NCBI RefSeq assembly: GCF_001949145.1
Contig: NW_019091510.1
Coordinates: forward strand, 530,298 to 592,999
Direction of reading: 5' to 3'
DNA: 62,702 nucleotides
DNA from: Acanthaster planci
Lineage: Eukaryota > Echinodermata > Asteroidea > Valvatida > Acanthasteridae
Part shown: one piece after another, positions 12,801 to 27,800 of the stretch
How the letters are laid out: every line of letters starts with the position of its first letter
How positions within the stretch are numbered: the stretch's first letter is position 1
Position numbers and translations under genes: made by a program
Notes under the pieces: model-generated
What the model saw: the letters and a program-made list of their open reading frames with translations, nothing else
Database searches by the model: none
What the model was told of the DNA's origin: nothing

Positions 12801-15800
12801 CCTGAATAAAGACAGTGAACATGATCACCACGATGCAAGTTGTGAAGAGAATGGCTTTGCTCAGCACTGTCTCCTTGCACAGTAAGGCAACCAGTGAGAA
12901 GGCAATGGCCCCCCGCAGCCCACCGTAGGCCATGATGAACTGCTCCGTCTTGCAGATGTGAGCCAGGCGAAAGGTGTTGGCAACCCAGGTTTGAATAATC
13001 ACTCCTGCAGGGCACAGGACTTTGGATTACACCACTGTTGCACTGTCTGTTGTGATGATGCAATTTCTCCGATATAGTATTTATTATTTGGTTTTTATAC
13101 CACATATATAGTGCCCTCAGCTGTAGTCATAACACAGCCTATAAATATGTACCTCTTACTCCGCAGAGTTTAAAAACAACCAGTAAGAAAAACACACATA
13201 GGTGGCACACTCTACATGTGTGTACTTGCAAGAGCCAGACAATTAGACAATTGGTACAGTGGAACAGAACAGCACGTATATAACCAATCACGGCCATGAC
13301 TTACATGTAATATATGTCCAAAATGGGTACACTGAAGTCCAACATGCATGCACTCATGCATATCTGAATGTGTTAATCTATGTTCCAACATATTGGAATT
13401 TTTCTTGTGAAACTACCTCAGCTGATCAGAAGAATTACAAAACTTTTTAAGTCTCATCGGAACACCCGGATAATTGACCTAGGCCTACATGTAAATGTTA
13501 CTTTAAATCGAGATTGTAGCAACTAGCAACTGAACATACATACCATGGCCAGGGCAGTTTCACTGAGCCCCTGATAAGTCCTATTTACAGAACTGGTGAC
13601 CTGTCCAGATTTGTTTTACCAGTAAAGTTTGGGTAACAGGGAAGAAATTGAGGAAATGATTGTTGCATAAAAGAAACTAGAGCAGCATGGTAGCTACATG
13701 TAACTACTTTTAGTGATGAACAAAGATAAACTTTGCATGTGGGCATTATGCCACAACCATGCATAGAGAATTGCATGGAACTTTACAGGGAATAGCAGTA
13801 CATTAAGTTTCTACAAGGGCACAGAAGAGAAAAGCCAATGGGACCATGCCTAGTTCAGCTTACCGATGCTTCTGTAAAGTAGGCAAAATATGAGAGTGAA
13901 GAGCACAAAGATTGTGTTCCACCGATGTTGAGACAGGTCCACCAGTGTGGTGACACCCAGGAAGATGAAGATGATAGTCTCACTGATGCTGCTCATCATT
14001 TTCAGAAAGTATTTGATAGTGGTGTGTGATTTCTGTGAGATGTTGGACTCTACATAGGGCTTCATGAAGATAGCACAGAAGACGATTCTGCAATATAAGA
14101 ATGAATTACAAGCTTTCATAGCGCACAATCCATGGTGGGTAATCCAAAAACAAAAACATTACACCATCTAGTTCAGATTTGCTCATGGCATTGATTGACT
14201 TTTCCCCTAACATCGGTGCCATGTTGGCTGGAGACCCACGTGTACGTGTATATATTATGTGGTATATTTCCCCCATTGATTTGTTTTGTATCATGTTTGG
14301 CCCTGTTTGACTTAGTAGAATTTCACTCAGTGAAATTCTGAGAAAATTCTGGAAAACCGCAACAATCATCAGTCTAGCTCTGTCAGCACTAAACAGGTAC
14401 TTTCACTATACGGCATATCACTGGATTTAAATGGCCCAGTAGTGGCCTTTTCTACCCCAATTACACACATGTACTGACATGGGGTTTGCTGTCAGCGTTT
14501 AATGTTCAATTATAGATTCGCTTTTATTATTTCTCAAGGTCTGTGTGGTTTACATACATGTATGTGCCAGCATCAGTTCAGTATTTACACTTTACTTGCT
14601 GGCAGTTACTGGTAGGCAGTTCATGCAAAACACTGACTGCCTCTATATGGCTGGTCTGACGACATTTTCAATCAGTCTACGAAGATAAGAAATTTCACAA
14701 GCTACGGTACAGTGTGTTTTGGAGATCATGTAACCAAATGTCATTTATCAGTGATGCGCATGTACCTATGAGCATGATATTCAAACTCAAATGACCACAC
14801 AGATCAATGTATTTCTCTCACTAGTCATAGATGAACTGATGGTTTATCCACATCAAGAACCTCCTACATGTGAAAATTCACAAGGTATTGGTAACGGTAG
14901 ATGCATGGGGCATTGACAAAGGAACCATTTGTACAGGCCACACATGTACATACATGTATTGTTTACCTGCACATCTTTCAGTTTCAGCTGCACGTACATG
15001 TACACTGTCACATGCAATTCTTGGTTTGGGGAGCAAATTGCACAGAAAAAAAAGGACAATCTGGCAAAAATCTGCTAGAAAGAATTCATTTGAATATAAA
15101 AACAAGTGTTACAATCAGGTTGCATAAGAAATGAAAAGTTGTGATTTCACTAGCGGAGTTTAAAGTTGTAGGCCTGGAAACACTATCAGTGCTGTACAGT
15201 ACAATTATCATGTGGTGTCAGACAGAACCGGAAAACTCTTACTGCAACTCTAATCTCACCCTAATCAAAATCTTCATGCCACATGGGATGATTTTGCAAA
15301 GTTTGAAAGCGACAACACACACAAAGCTACAAACATAAGAAAGTGAACAGGAAGTCAACAAGGAGTTCAATTCTATAACTTTACTTGAAAACAGGATGGT
15401 TGAACAACTAAAACCGGACCAGGGGCACAGCTGCTCAGATAGTAGTCTGTAGCCTTGGAACAGAGGGAAGAGCTGATATGAAAGTGATAACCGCACACAG
15501 GATGCCAGAAACAGAGCATGCTGCTGTTTTAAGATACTTTTCCCAATGCAGCGTTTTGCCCTGAAATTTTCTGCATCTGATTTTAATTTTTTGTACATCA
15601 GGATTGTTCAGCCCTGCAGTACTTGTACAAATCCCATGTGTTACAACATAACCCTAAATTGTTTCAAAGGAGTAAGCCTACCAAAGGCTTACAGGGTGCT
15701 GTTTCCCATTAGATAAACATCAACTGGGAACAAGGAAATATATATGGGCTGGCAATGTGCCCAAACTGGTTTACTTCCCACTACACCAGCTGCGTTGTTG

Positions 15801-18800
15801 TGTTAACCCTGCTCTTAAACAAGGTACACGTAAAGGTCCATGTTTTATGTCTTCATCGAGGGTTGATGAAGTGAAGCACCTGTACCTTTTGTAATAAAGC
15901 ATGGCAAATTTGGGCTATCGAAGGCATTTTATAGGACAGTCAAGAGGAAAGGGGTCAATGAGGTCAAAGTCAAGCATCAGTCAAATTCTATTCTTGAATG
16001 TTCAGGGTCCTGCCAAAAATCCCAAACTTACGACAAAATTGAGGAAAGTCGGAACATCTCGGCAGTGAGGTACGCCAAGTAGGCCATGACAAAGACAAAG
16101 ATGGGCTCGATGACACGAGCCTTGTGGGTGAGGCGGGTGAGTAGTGCCGTCAGGAAGCCGTAGAATAGTCCAATCAGCACCCCACCGATGGACACCACAA
16201 AGAAGGAGAAGAAGCCCCCGATGATGTCAACGGCTAGAAGATTTTCAGCTCCAATGGCATTGAAGGATTCAAACATTCGGTATAGGACCTATCACAAACA
16301 CGAGTGCAAAGAGAGGGAAAACTATCAGTATACATATAGTACAGAGGTTTGCGACAAATGTACATGTAATTTTAACCCTATCTTTGAGATTGCATCTATC
16401 ATACTCCACGTATATATTCTCCCCCCCCAAAAAAACAGATCCTTGAGGAGGGTACTGTTGCTCACATTTACATGTTAAGGTGGACCATTGATTAAAAAGA
16501 AATGACCAAACAAATGAGATCATAGGCCAAATAAAAGAAAATTAAGGAATATGATCATAAAAATATACATATACTTTCTATCCATTCCTTGACCTCACAA
16601 CATTTTTGGTCTATTAATCCAGACAGCCAACTCGAATATCATTCTTGTAAAAACACAGCCGTATGCGATGTGCAACAAAAATCACACTAGAAATAAAAGT
16701 TGTACTTAAATTTATCATTTAAAGGCAGAAACATTTTCCGCACCGCTTACATGTACACATTCAAGAAAAGATGCACTGGCTAGCTGCACATGCCTTATGA
16801 TCAATAGCTTGTAACAATTTTTGCTTAAATTACTCAATATTGGCTCACTGGAATAAACATGTCTCACGCTCATAATAGCTGCTTGTTTTTAATTATGGGT
16901 TTTGCCCTTACAATGACATACATGTATTCATAACACTGTTCGTGCTCAGTGTTGTCCAAGAGCTTACAAAATTTGACTAAACATGTACGTCAGTGTAAAG
17001 TGAAAAGTAATTGTTGAAAATCAAAATTAACATCTTCCTAATTCAGTACATCTTTGGAATCGTGCTGACTACAAAATGCAAGTTGCTAGAAAACTCAATA
17101 AAACATACAAAACTTGAAACCTGAATGCTTAACACCGGATTGAGCTAAAAAACGGCAAACATGTGCCGTATGTGAGTAGCCAATCTGCAAATGCATGTGA
17201 ATTTTCACCTCGATAAGGGGAGAAGCTTCAAAAGTGTCACTTGGTCAGGAGATATCACTGATCCATATGGTTATCAGATTGATAATAGCGTTTTAAACCA
17301 CAAAAGCCACAAACACAATGAAGCCATTTTACAGGAAAGAGAGATCTGACAAATCACAAATACGCGCATATAAATATGTGCAGGTAAAGGTTTATGTGTT
17401 ATATTGCTCTATTATTAATGGTGTATATACCATGGCACCCTTTGACGCTGTCCAACTGGAACCTTTTATTCAGAAATATTTGTTATTTTATACATGTAAT
17501 ATATACCAGTACCATCGAAAGTAGAGAGAGTAATGCGCTGGGAAATTAAAAATAATCCTGTTTATAAATTTTGAATTTTTTACCTTTTAAAATTTGTTGA
17601 GTGAAATTTTATTTTGAAATAAAAACTTTTAAATGTATTGAAACATGCATGTGAATGTTTTCTGGCATAAAATTTATTTTGTGAACAGGTAAAATGAACA
17701 TGATAGGTTTCCATGATTTGGCAAAGTAAACAAATTTGAAAAGAAAACTTGAGGTTGATTTTTTTTAAATGTGCCACACATACATGTATGAGACCCTTGG
17801 CCAGATTTTTTGCACAACTTCAAGATAATTCATTTTATCAAGTCAAGGATCAAATGCTTGATACTCAGTGGAGGGACTGTTGGACTTATATGGGTGGCCA
17901 TCCAGTTCCCAAGAAAGAGCATGAAAACTCTTGTCAGGGTCTTGGTTGAGGCAAATGATGCGCAGTGCATGCATTGCAAGAGCCCCCATCAGTATAGTGC
18001 ATGTATGACGAATGCTTGCACACATTGACACCGTGCTTCTCCATTATGCACGTGAACAGGCTTTCTACCCGGCTTACACCTGGTTATGTGCCATAGGCCA
18101 AATGTATTGGTTTAGACTGATGACACTAGCAATTCAAGCTATTTGGTTTTGAGGGTTTTTCGGAGCTATCCAATCGGAAGTGGCATTGGGTACGAGCATC
18201 AGTGGATTGGTCAGTGGAGGTAACCAGCAGCCAATCAGGCTGCCCAGCTCTTTCTTATTAGCGGGAGCATGTGGAAAATTAGTCACTTTGTCACAGCTTT
18301 GTCTTCAAACAAGTAGTTCAACCCACCACCTCCCCAAATCTCCACCAATATTACGGTTTTTCATTGTTGCTTCAGGCTAGGTTAAGATCCACTTTGAACT
18401 GTTGTTGCTAGCAGTTTCTAGCAGAAAAAAGGGCAGTAACAACTTTCACGGAGCATAAATTTAATTCACTAGGCTAACTTTTATCACGTGGTTTCTAGTA
18501 GTAATAACGCAGAAGTGTATTGAGCTAACAACAGTGCCCTTGGGTTTCAGTTGGGCTATATGTAGCATGTTCCCCCTCGTTTCCCAACTTGGGGAATTTT
18601 GATTGCTCATTTGTTCACTTAGGAGCTGTAACTTTGATCTCGGTTTCGTTGGAGCCAAGTTCCGGTGCCCTTCAGTTTTGCTAATGTGAAGACAAGATGT
18701 GTTACATTTAGTCTTTGTGGAGGTCAGGTACAGTTAGTTCACCTGTATCGGGGTCAAGGCCTACATGAGCAGATTTATGTTGTGGTTGTTGGTTGGTGTA

Positions 18801-21800
18801 AGGACATGTGACAGTGTGTTGTCCTTGGTGTGGTCACAATGGTAATACATGTATATTGAATGGACGTGGCAGTCTATTATTTCATGTGAACTGTTACCTG
18901 TATGTCCCGTGTGTCTGTATAACCAGTTTGTCCTGTGTTCGGTATCCGGCTCCTTGCCAAAATTTTAGGTCTCGGAAATATTCACAGGGTTTCTTATCAT
19001 TTACTGTTCATACAAAAATTAAATTCAGCTATAAACCGTGGCAGAAAAGTCAAATATGTGTCCCGTCACATTCCTTGTTTGAGGATAAAGGCTTTTGTGA
19101 CACCTAAAACTACTTTTGAAACAGAACAAAATGGAACAAACTGATGGACTCACATTCAACTGGTTGCAAGCTTCCTTCTTGATATGTATGCCAAAAACCA
19201 GGTTCTTTTTTTTTTTAAATAAATCTTCACTGTAATAGTTTTCAACTATAGAAAGTTGATTTCAAGCATTCAAGTGGTCACATTGGCTGGTTAAAAAATA
19301 CACAGGCACACTATATGTACATGTACATGCAGGGGTTTTTCATGGAGCTCTTTGTAGAGATGATTTTTTTAAACTAGAGACAGAGCTTACCACAGTGACT
19401 GCATCATTCAGCAGTGACTCCCCAAACACCAGTATGTAAAGCACCTCATTCACGTGCACCTCCTCAAACACAGCCAGCACGGCGACGGGATCCACGGCTG
19501 ATATGAGACTACTAAACGTCAGACACTCCAACAACGAGATACGTACGTCTGTGCCTGTCCCGGCACTGTACCAGCCCAACTCCGAGATGCCATACAGGGA
19601 GAAACCAATTGTAATGGTGTTGAAGAGAGTGCCGATGACAGCGTACATGAGGATGGTGCCAATGTTATCAAAGAATGACCTATGACCAAACAAATGTTGA
19701 ATGTAATTGACTGAACTGTAGGTTATAAACTGTGATGTAAGCCTGCAAATGTACAATGTAGAAAGCACAAATTTCCTAAGTTCCATGTATATCAGCTTCA
19801 TGTGCAGGACAGCCACGAAAAAAAATTGAATTAGAGGAATCTGGCTTAAGAAAGTATGTTTCATCATTTGGCAAACTGGGATTAAAAGTAAGAGTTTTAA
19901 ATCTAGTAATTTGATTAAATGGCATATTGGGAATTAACAATCACCTCCTAAGCCCACATGAAATGCACACAGTATAGCTTTACATGATCCTGAGGAGCAA
20001 CATAGTTTCTTCAGAGAAACCAGTGTCAGGGGTAAAGCACCGGGTTTCAAACTGGGCTCTGAGGTCAGTCAAAAGTAGAGTTCCCAGGGGTTTGTTTAAT
20101 AACCACAAATTCAAACTAAAGGACTGGTGAGTGAAAAATGCCGTAAATTACTTGTGCATGTACTTATTTTACATATTACGTGTTACTATTTAAACACTTT
20201 GTATTTTACATGTACCTTGCTCTTACATTGTACATATACAAAAAGCAGTCTCGTCACAATAGGCTTGTTTGTGATCCAGTTGCTTTGTGATTAATAAAGT
20301 TGTGACTCGATAGGCTTAATTGAAAACTCACTGTATTGAAAACATTTTGTGACCAACATTTCTAATCCCAATAAAACACTTGTGAGATAAAAGATACATA
20401 TACATGTACACCCATATTTCACCTTGTTCAACTCAGAGGTGGACTGTTTCAATGAAGTAACAATAAATCATCATCATACATTTATCATTTAATTCATATA
20501 TTAAATCTAAAAAGCTGAATGGAATAAATCAAGTACACGTATGTAGCTTGAATTGAAAAAAAAAGATTCTTGCCAACTTAGAGGGTAACACTTGTCCACG
20601 CATGCGCATGTTCACTTTGTCAATACTGTGTGAATTAAAAGGATTTATAGAAACATATTTAGGTCATTCCAGCAATTAGGAGTCCCCCTTTTTTTGGTGT
20701 TCCTATCACATGTGATATATGATTTTGTAAGTTAAGATCACATTTTCTAATTTCCAAAAGTGATGAATTAATGCAAATTACTTGCCAAACAAATAGTAAT
20801 AGTTTGAAATCAATTCTGGTCATATTTCCATGTCAAGTAACAAAGGTCAGATGTACATGTAATAGGGACACAAAAATGTCTCTCTTTGGGACACCTAATT
20901 TCTGGAATTACCCATTTGCCATTTAAAATGTGCAAAACATGGACAAATCACAAATTAGTAGAAAAAATGACCAAAAAATTGGAAAAACTTCTCCCCTTAC
21001 AAAAATGCTGATTAGGGACTATCTATATCCGTGCTCACATCAGTCGCAACAAAAAGTTTCCACAATTAAGACTGGATATCATGGGGACGATGATGCTGTA
21101 CATCTGCATCTCTTTGTGTGAGTGGACACTGGGCTTTACTCTCACCTTGAGGGCATGAAGTAGCCTGCCTCCAGCATGATAGGAGGCAGAAGGAAAAGAA
21201 AGAAGAGGTTGGCATCCAGTCCAGTCTTTAGGCTGTCAGGGAAGGCGTCAGGATTGATTTTAAAAATTCCGCCCATTGCAAAGCCGATGATGATCAATAG
21301 GCAGCTCTCTGGGAGAATCTCTGGCAAACGTGTGTAATGGAAACCTGTACCAAAGACCCAGAAAATACATGTCTGTCTTTCCAAATTCCAAAAGGCGGCA
21401 GAAAAGTACAGGGAAGGCTCCCAGGCTGGCACCCGTACATGAAGTCCCCAAACCATTAACTACACTGACAAATTCTTTACTGTCCTCACCCAACATCAAG
21501 GGCATATGTACCGGTACATGTAACACTGAAACACAATACTTAAACACAAAATATGTAAAATTGACCAGATATGACATTTGAAGGATGAACGAAAAAACAA
21601 GGGGCCTTACAATCGGGGGTGGGGTGGGAAAGGAGATACTCACGTTGCAGTATGTTTATTCCTGCACTCACGTTCGGATCAGGGGATGGGCTACATATTT
21701 GATCATCTCCACTCTATGCGATAGATGGAGGTTAATTTTTTTTTAATGGATTGCAAGATTACTTTCCTTTATTCCAACAACCAAAATGTTTGACACAAAT

Positions 21801-24800
21801 TTGTAAACAGCACTGTAAAGCAGAGATCAAACACAACATATAAGCACCACCTGGCGGTGTAAGTGTGAAAGTATGTACAGATGTATCACATTTGTAGTAG
21901 GGACACTAACTTGGTAGTGGTCTAGTGTGGTGCCCACTGTCCAGCCCCTCCTTTTAAATGTCCATGGCTGCAGTTTGGTTGTATGCAGTGACCTTATTGG
22001 GCAAGTAACTTCATCCCTACATTTAGAGAATGGGGCAATTAAAGGATCCAGGAAATGAATTTTTCTTAGAATCACTTTTGTGTGTCTCTGTACTCTTCTT
22101 CCATGTGTGGAGACTGTTTGACACCTTTTTTGAGTTACATGAACTGAGCGGTGCACTTTTTCAAAAATTAAAAATTAACCAAGCTTTTCTGAACAAGTGG
22201 GAGTGCTTTTGCTTTGATGTAAAGCAAGAAAGACATGGTCCAGGCTGCATGTTTTCATGTTCAAATTGTAAACCCCAAATTTGCTGTCTGGGAACATTTC
22301 TGTGGAAAGGATTTTTGCTGGATTATTGCCATATACCAGCAATAAATTGCCAAAGAAAATGAAATCTGCCATAGCAGTGGTTAAAATAATCTAGAAATTT
22401 TCTGCACACAAATCAGTGCAATATTGAGATTTAGTGCTTTGGATGACATCATAGTTCTGCTCATGAATATGCAAATATGCATTTAGCATAAAAACAAAAA
22501 AACATCAAAGGATGGGTTAAAATTGCAAAACAAAAATTTAAAACAAGGTTAATTAAAACCCAAAGATGTAATTCCAAGGGTTTTCAGTAAAATTTATAAA
22601 AATATTTCTATTCCCTGGTTCCTGTAAAGGTCAACAGCAGCATTTAACAAGTAAATGAAAAGGAACAAAAATTCTCAGAATTTATCACTCTATAGAAATG
22701 CAGTATCATCCATTCTCCACATACCGCTACTGTGCACGTACCACTATTTAATTGACATGACCCTCAAATAATTGGGTTGCTGATATTTATTACATGTACT
22801 ACACATGAATAAAGACATAGTTATGGCTGAGTAGCTCAGCGAACATGTTTTTGACAGACTTTACTTCCTGCATCAGGTTTACCCATTTATTTCCTGGTGA
22901 GATTACAGCCTGCATGTACATGTACCTGTATACATGTTAACACCATAGTACATATTTATATATAACAGGTTTGCCCTTACCCAACGTATATTATAGTACA
23001 TACATGGGCCATTTTCCAATACTCGACTTGGGCTCAGTCTCGGGATTCAACTGTTTTTACTTCCTGACTTTGCGGCTATAAGCGCAATAGTAACACTGAT
23101 AGTGCCACAAAACATCAAGTAAGATGCAAAAGAGCCAAACAGTACTTCAATTTAAGTTAAATGCTTCAGGCTCACAATCGAGGATTAGTTTCCTACATGA
23201 AGCCTGAGATGGCGACAAAGTTGAGTATTGCAAAATGGCCATGTGCAGTATACATACATGTACTGGTATACCTGCCAGGAAGATCACACTTGTGCTTTGT
23301 TTTTTTAAATTAATCTAGTGGGCCTGACAGTACGTGGTTCTTTTTCAAACAGGATATACTAGTTCCCTTCTCTGTTAAAACACTGTTTGTAAATGGTAAG
23401 GATATCGAGAGAGTTGCTGTGCACTTTGCAAGCAAACAAACTTTTGCTGAGTAGTAAAAGTCCAAATTTCAAACTGGCAAAGTATTTCTTTCTGCATGTA
23501 CTTTATACATGTATACTGCCTGGTAGGACTGGGAAGCAAGATGTAAGAGCTGTGTTCATTTTTTTTCCAAGTCTAAGTCTCAAAATTGTTTTATTTATAT
23601 AGCCTAAGTCTGAGCTAGTTCAAGTCACAAGGCTAGTTCAAGTCAGATTGGACATGTAAATACCGGTACATGAACATGTAATGCATGACTTCCCTAGTAA
23701 CAATTTAGAATATATAACAACAAACTGACAAATGATCTAAATTAGTGTCAATTTACATGCTGCATATGGCCATGGCCGATGTAACACGTCCATGCAACAT
23801 GTACAGCACTTGTCAGTACATACATGTGCATGGTATCTTCTTAAATATTGCAATATTATAAGCACATGTACATAGGGCCTAGATGTGCTGTTTCCAAGAC
23901 CAATTCTTGAGCATGAATATGCGACCTGCATTTACATCGGCTATGAAGATGAGAAACAAGGTTGAAGCAGTGAACTGCATGAAGTCTGTCAAGTGTTTGC
24001 TGTAGACTGCAGTCCTTGACATGCAAACTGCCTTTATATTCCAATTTTTTATTCACCGTCCTCCAAATGGTATGTACTTAAATTGAATTTAAATATACTT
24101 TCACCTACATGTACCAATGTTCAAATGTATGACGAATCAAAAATAAAGCCTCAAAATACACTGGATTTTTTTCCCAACAGTAGATCAGGGTATGATGCAG
24201 ACTCCCGTTACATTTCAATTTGTATTCACCCTTCTTCAAATGGTATGTATTCAAGTATACTTTCACCTGGCAATGTTCAAATACATGTATGATGAATCAA
24301 AGACAAAGTCTCAAAATACACTAGATTTTTTTTACAACAGTCGATCACTGGTTCACATTCATGGTCAGGGAGCACGGGACATAGCTCTATGCAAAGTCGG
24401 CAACAAGCTCCCTTCTCACAAGATCTGCATTTACATAGGCTATGAAGATGTATGGCTTTCAATTTCCATGAATCAATCACCAGTTTCTCTTCTTTATAAT
24501 AATACAGAAAGTATATTACAAGAAGCTGCCTACTTGGTGGCTTGGAGTCACTTAGTTTGCTAACATCAACTACCAACTGATGTTAATTTTAATTTTGCAG
24601 CCCTGTTGGTAACAAAGTGAGCATTTAACCTCTAAAAAAGGCTCTGATGCTTTGGCAGTAAAAAAAACCAGAGAGCAGCTGACACAAAAGGAATAAGGTA
24701 CTACATGTAGTGGTAAGACTTCCCCCCCCCAGTCTACTGATTCTAGATTTAAATTAAGACTTAAGTTACACAATCAATCATTCTGAGAAACAATTTCAAT

Positions 24801-27800
24801 TCACCTGCACTTCTACACATTATCCAGTCCAGTGGCTCAATGCAGGAGTTCAATTACAGGCATCTGACTGTTGCCTTTCAATTTGTCAGTTCCATCCCTG
24901 GCTTAGTATCTTGGCTCCCTACTGTGACCTGTCAGAGTTCTGTTTACAAGACAAATTGCCTGAGCAACTGGCTTAATGTGACCTGTGTGTCATGAATTAG
25001 CCTAGGTGTTAGGAGATGTGCAGTGCAGGGAATGTGTCTGGAGCAGAATTCCAGGGCACCTGTACAGTACTGTACCCACACATAGATGGTGTTTGCTCCA
25101 AAAGGACATCTTAAATTTCCACAGCTGGTGAATTTGAGCATACATGTACGGGTACGTGATCACGGTACAGTACATCGTACATACAGTACATGCAGTGCTA
25201 TGGTTTAACCCCAAAGGAGCCAGGGATTCGTCCTCCATCTGCCCCCCCCCCACATTTTTCCTGACATCTCCGCAGAACATTTTTTTCAGGAGCTGATGAG
25301 CCTTTAGGAGTTTTTAGCATAATTCTTTGCTGTCACCAATTGACACCAATTGTGCAAGAATCTATATCTTTCTTGCGCAGCACCCATTTTTCTGAGGCAG
25401 GTATGCCAAAAATGTATACTTTCCACAGTGGTGCTCAATGCACCTGGCCTGGCATGCATGTTGCCTGGAGATTTAAATGACTGTAACAACAAAACCATAT
25501 GATCGAGTTCAACATTAAAATTTGTAATGATAAGGAGTGTCCTAACATGCCTGCCAAATTCAACAAAATCAAACCTAACACAGCTGAGTTCTTTGGGGGG
25601 GCAGAATCCCAGAGCACAACCTGTAGGAGTGTAGGGTGTATGTTTGTATTTGGGATACGACACACAAGCACTTAGGGGGGTCAGGTTGGCAAGGTAGTTC
25701 TTTCCTCGCCTTCCACCTCTGTGGTCCCGGGTTCAAATCCCAGCCCGGTCCACATGTGGATTGGGTTTTCAGTCCCCACCTGACCCCATGGGTTTTACCC
25801 AGAATATTCCTCTGGGGTTTTCCTCCCACCTCTAAAACTGTAACTGCTTCTTACTGTCTCCCCTTTACTGATGTTGGTGAATCTAGTATGGGTCGTTTGG
25901 CGGCTGCATGAGGCGCCCTTGTATGCCATCGGCTCAACCATGTTTAAATGTATTCATTGTTCCACGCTTAATGTCTTCATTGTACAGCGCATTTGAACAT
26001 ATCCATATGAAATTTGCACTTTATAAATGAATAAATTATTATTATTATTATTATTATTATTAAGCTACTATCTAGGGAACTCAGACCTTCAAAATGAAAT
26101 TGATCGTTTGACCTAATGATGACCAAGGGCAATTAGATGAAATATTCATGAACCAAATGCCTTGTACAATGGATGCCCTTTCCATACAACTTTATACTTT
26201 TCTTCAATGTACATGTATCAAAACTATTTGGTATCCTTTATCAACTGAAAAGTGTACATTTTAAACATTTTTATATGCTCTTCCAAACAACTGAGAGTGC
26301 AGTTGCTGTGATGTCATCCAAGAAAAACACTTATTCACTATAGGTGTTCTGATCAAATTGTGAACCCAAAATTTGCTCATTGAAAAGGTTTATAAAAAAG
26401 GACTGCCCACTGCTTTATTGTCAGTACTTAGAACAGCTGCTGAAGACATGGAAACATAGAACGGCACAAATATTCTTAAAACTTCCAGAAGTTTCTGTGT
26501 AGAAATCAATGCAACATTGATCTACGCTCCCTGGAGACAGCAGAAAGGTTTGCTCATGAATATGGAAATTTGCATCAGGACAAAAACCAGAAAAGCACCA
26601 AAATATGTACACATACCTTTACAATAGCAAACCAACAGTCGAAAATAAGTTAACTGAAACACAAAGGCGTATTTTCAAAGTTGTGGTCAAAATTTTGCAT
26701 TACAGACCCTTTCACTGAGCCAAACATCCACATCTCCATGTACTCCATTAACCCTAACCTTCCCTTACCACACAGAATTGAACACCAGTAAAGTGTGTGA
26801 ATTTGTGGCACTGGGTACTGTACCCCTAAACTGTTTGTGCTTTAACATGGGTTCAGGCATATCCAAAATAAACAGAGTCCAACAGTTTTTGTGCACAGTT
26901 TACCATATGTTGTTGGAATGTGTGTGAATGGGTATGGTCCCTAGTAAATCACTCTGGGGAGTTAGGGTTAATTAAAACGAACCCGTAATTATAGTAGTTG
27001 CATAAACTTTCTAAAATGCAAGCAAAGTTACCAATGTGATACTAGGCAGTACACGTAATAAAATGACACAACACTAGTGAGCACCCACTCCTGTCTGGTC
27101 ACATCATGTACAATGTTGGCAAACTACTTGTAAGATTTCTGGAGGGGACTTCTAACAATATATCCTTTAAAAGGGGAACATTTTTGTATTTGTGGGCAAG
27201 TGAGGAGAAACTTGGAATTTTCCAGCTGCAAGGAAAACCTGAAAAGAAAGGGAAATGTTGGAGAAAACAATACAAAGAGAAAAACTAAATAGAACTATTG
27301 CCATGTGCCCCTGTGAACTTGATAAGTTGATCGGATCACCTAAGGTAAATATTATGCCAATACACACCGCGAACTACATACATATGTACAAACACCACTG
27401 AATAGCAACAAGGTTGATCTTACAAATGTTTGTGTGCTCAGTCGGCCACTATCAACAAAAGCAAATTTACATTTCAACACTTCATCATATCCAATTACAA
27501 GAATAAACACTGCCAAATGTTATCCTATATAGATACTGCAAAGCTAGCACTCAAATCAAACTGATGCACTGATGCAATTTGACAGGAGAAACATTTGTGC
27601 TGTATGATCAGTGTTCACTGTACACAGAATTCCTGTTTATTATCTGTTTCTTTCTAACAGATGTTCAGTGAGCTAGTGCTCCAACACAAATAATGAAATA
27701 AATGATCAGTGTATGCATGTGGGTCAGCTAGTCCTGAGCACAGGGCAATCTTATGGTCATTTCTGGTCATTTCTGGTCATTATCAACAACCACACACTGC

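Noticed and set aside
19680-19867. Upstream extension of the exchanger exon 3 frame
   Set aside because: It lies beyond the CATAG acceptor and does not match the family; exon 2 joins exactly at the acceptor.
25680-25755. Functional tRNA gene at the SINE head
   Set aside because: It has A- and B-box-like motifs but no proper acceptor or anticodon stems, and it runs into a SINE body and ATT tail.
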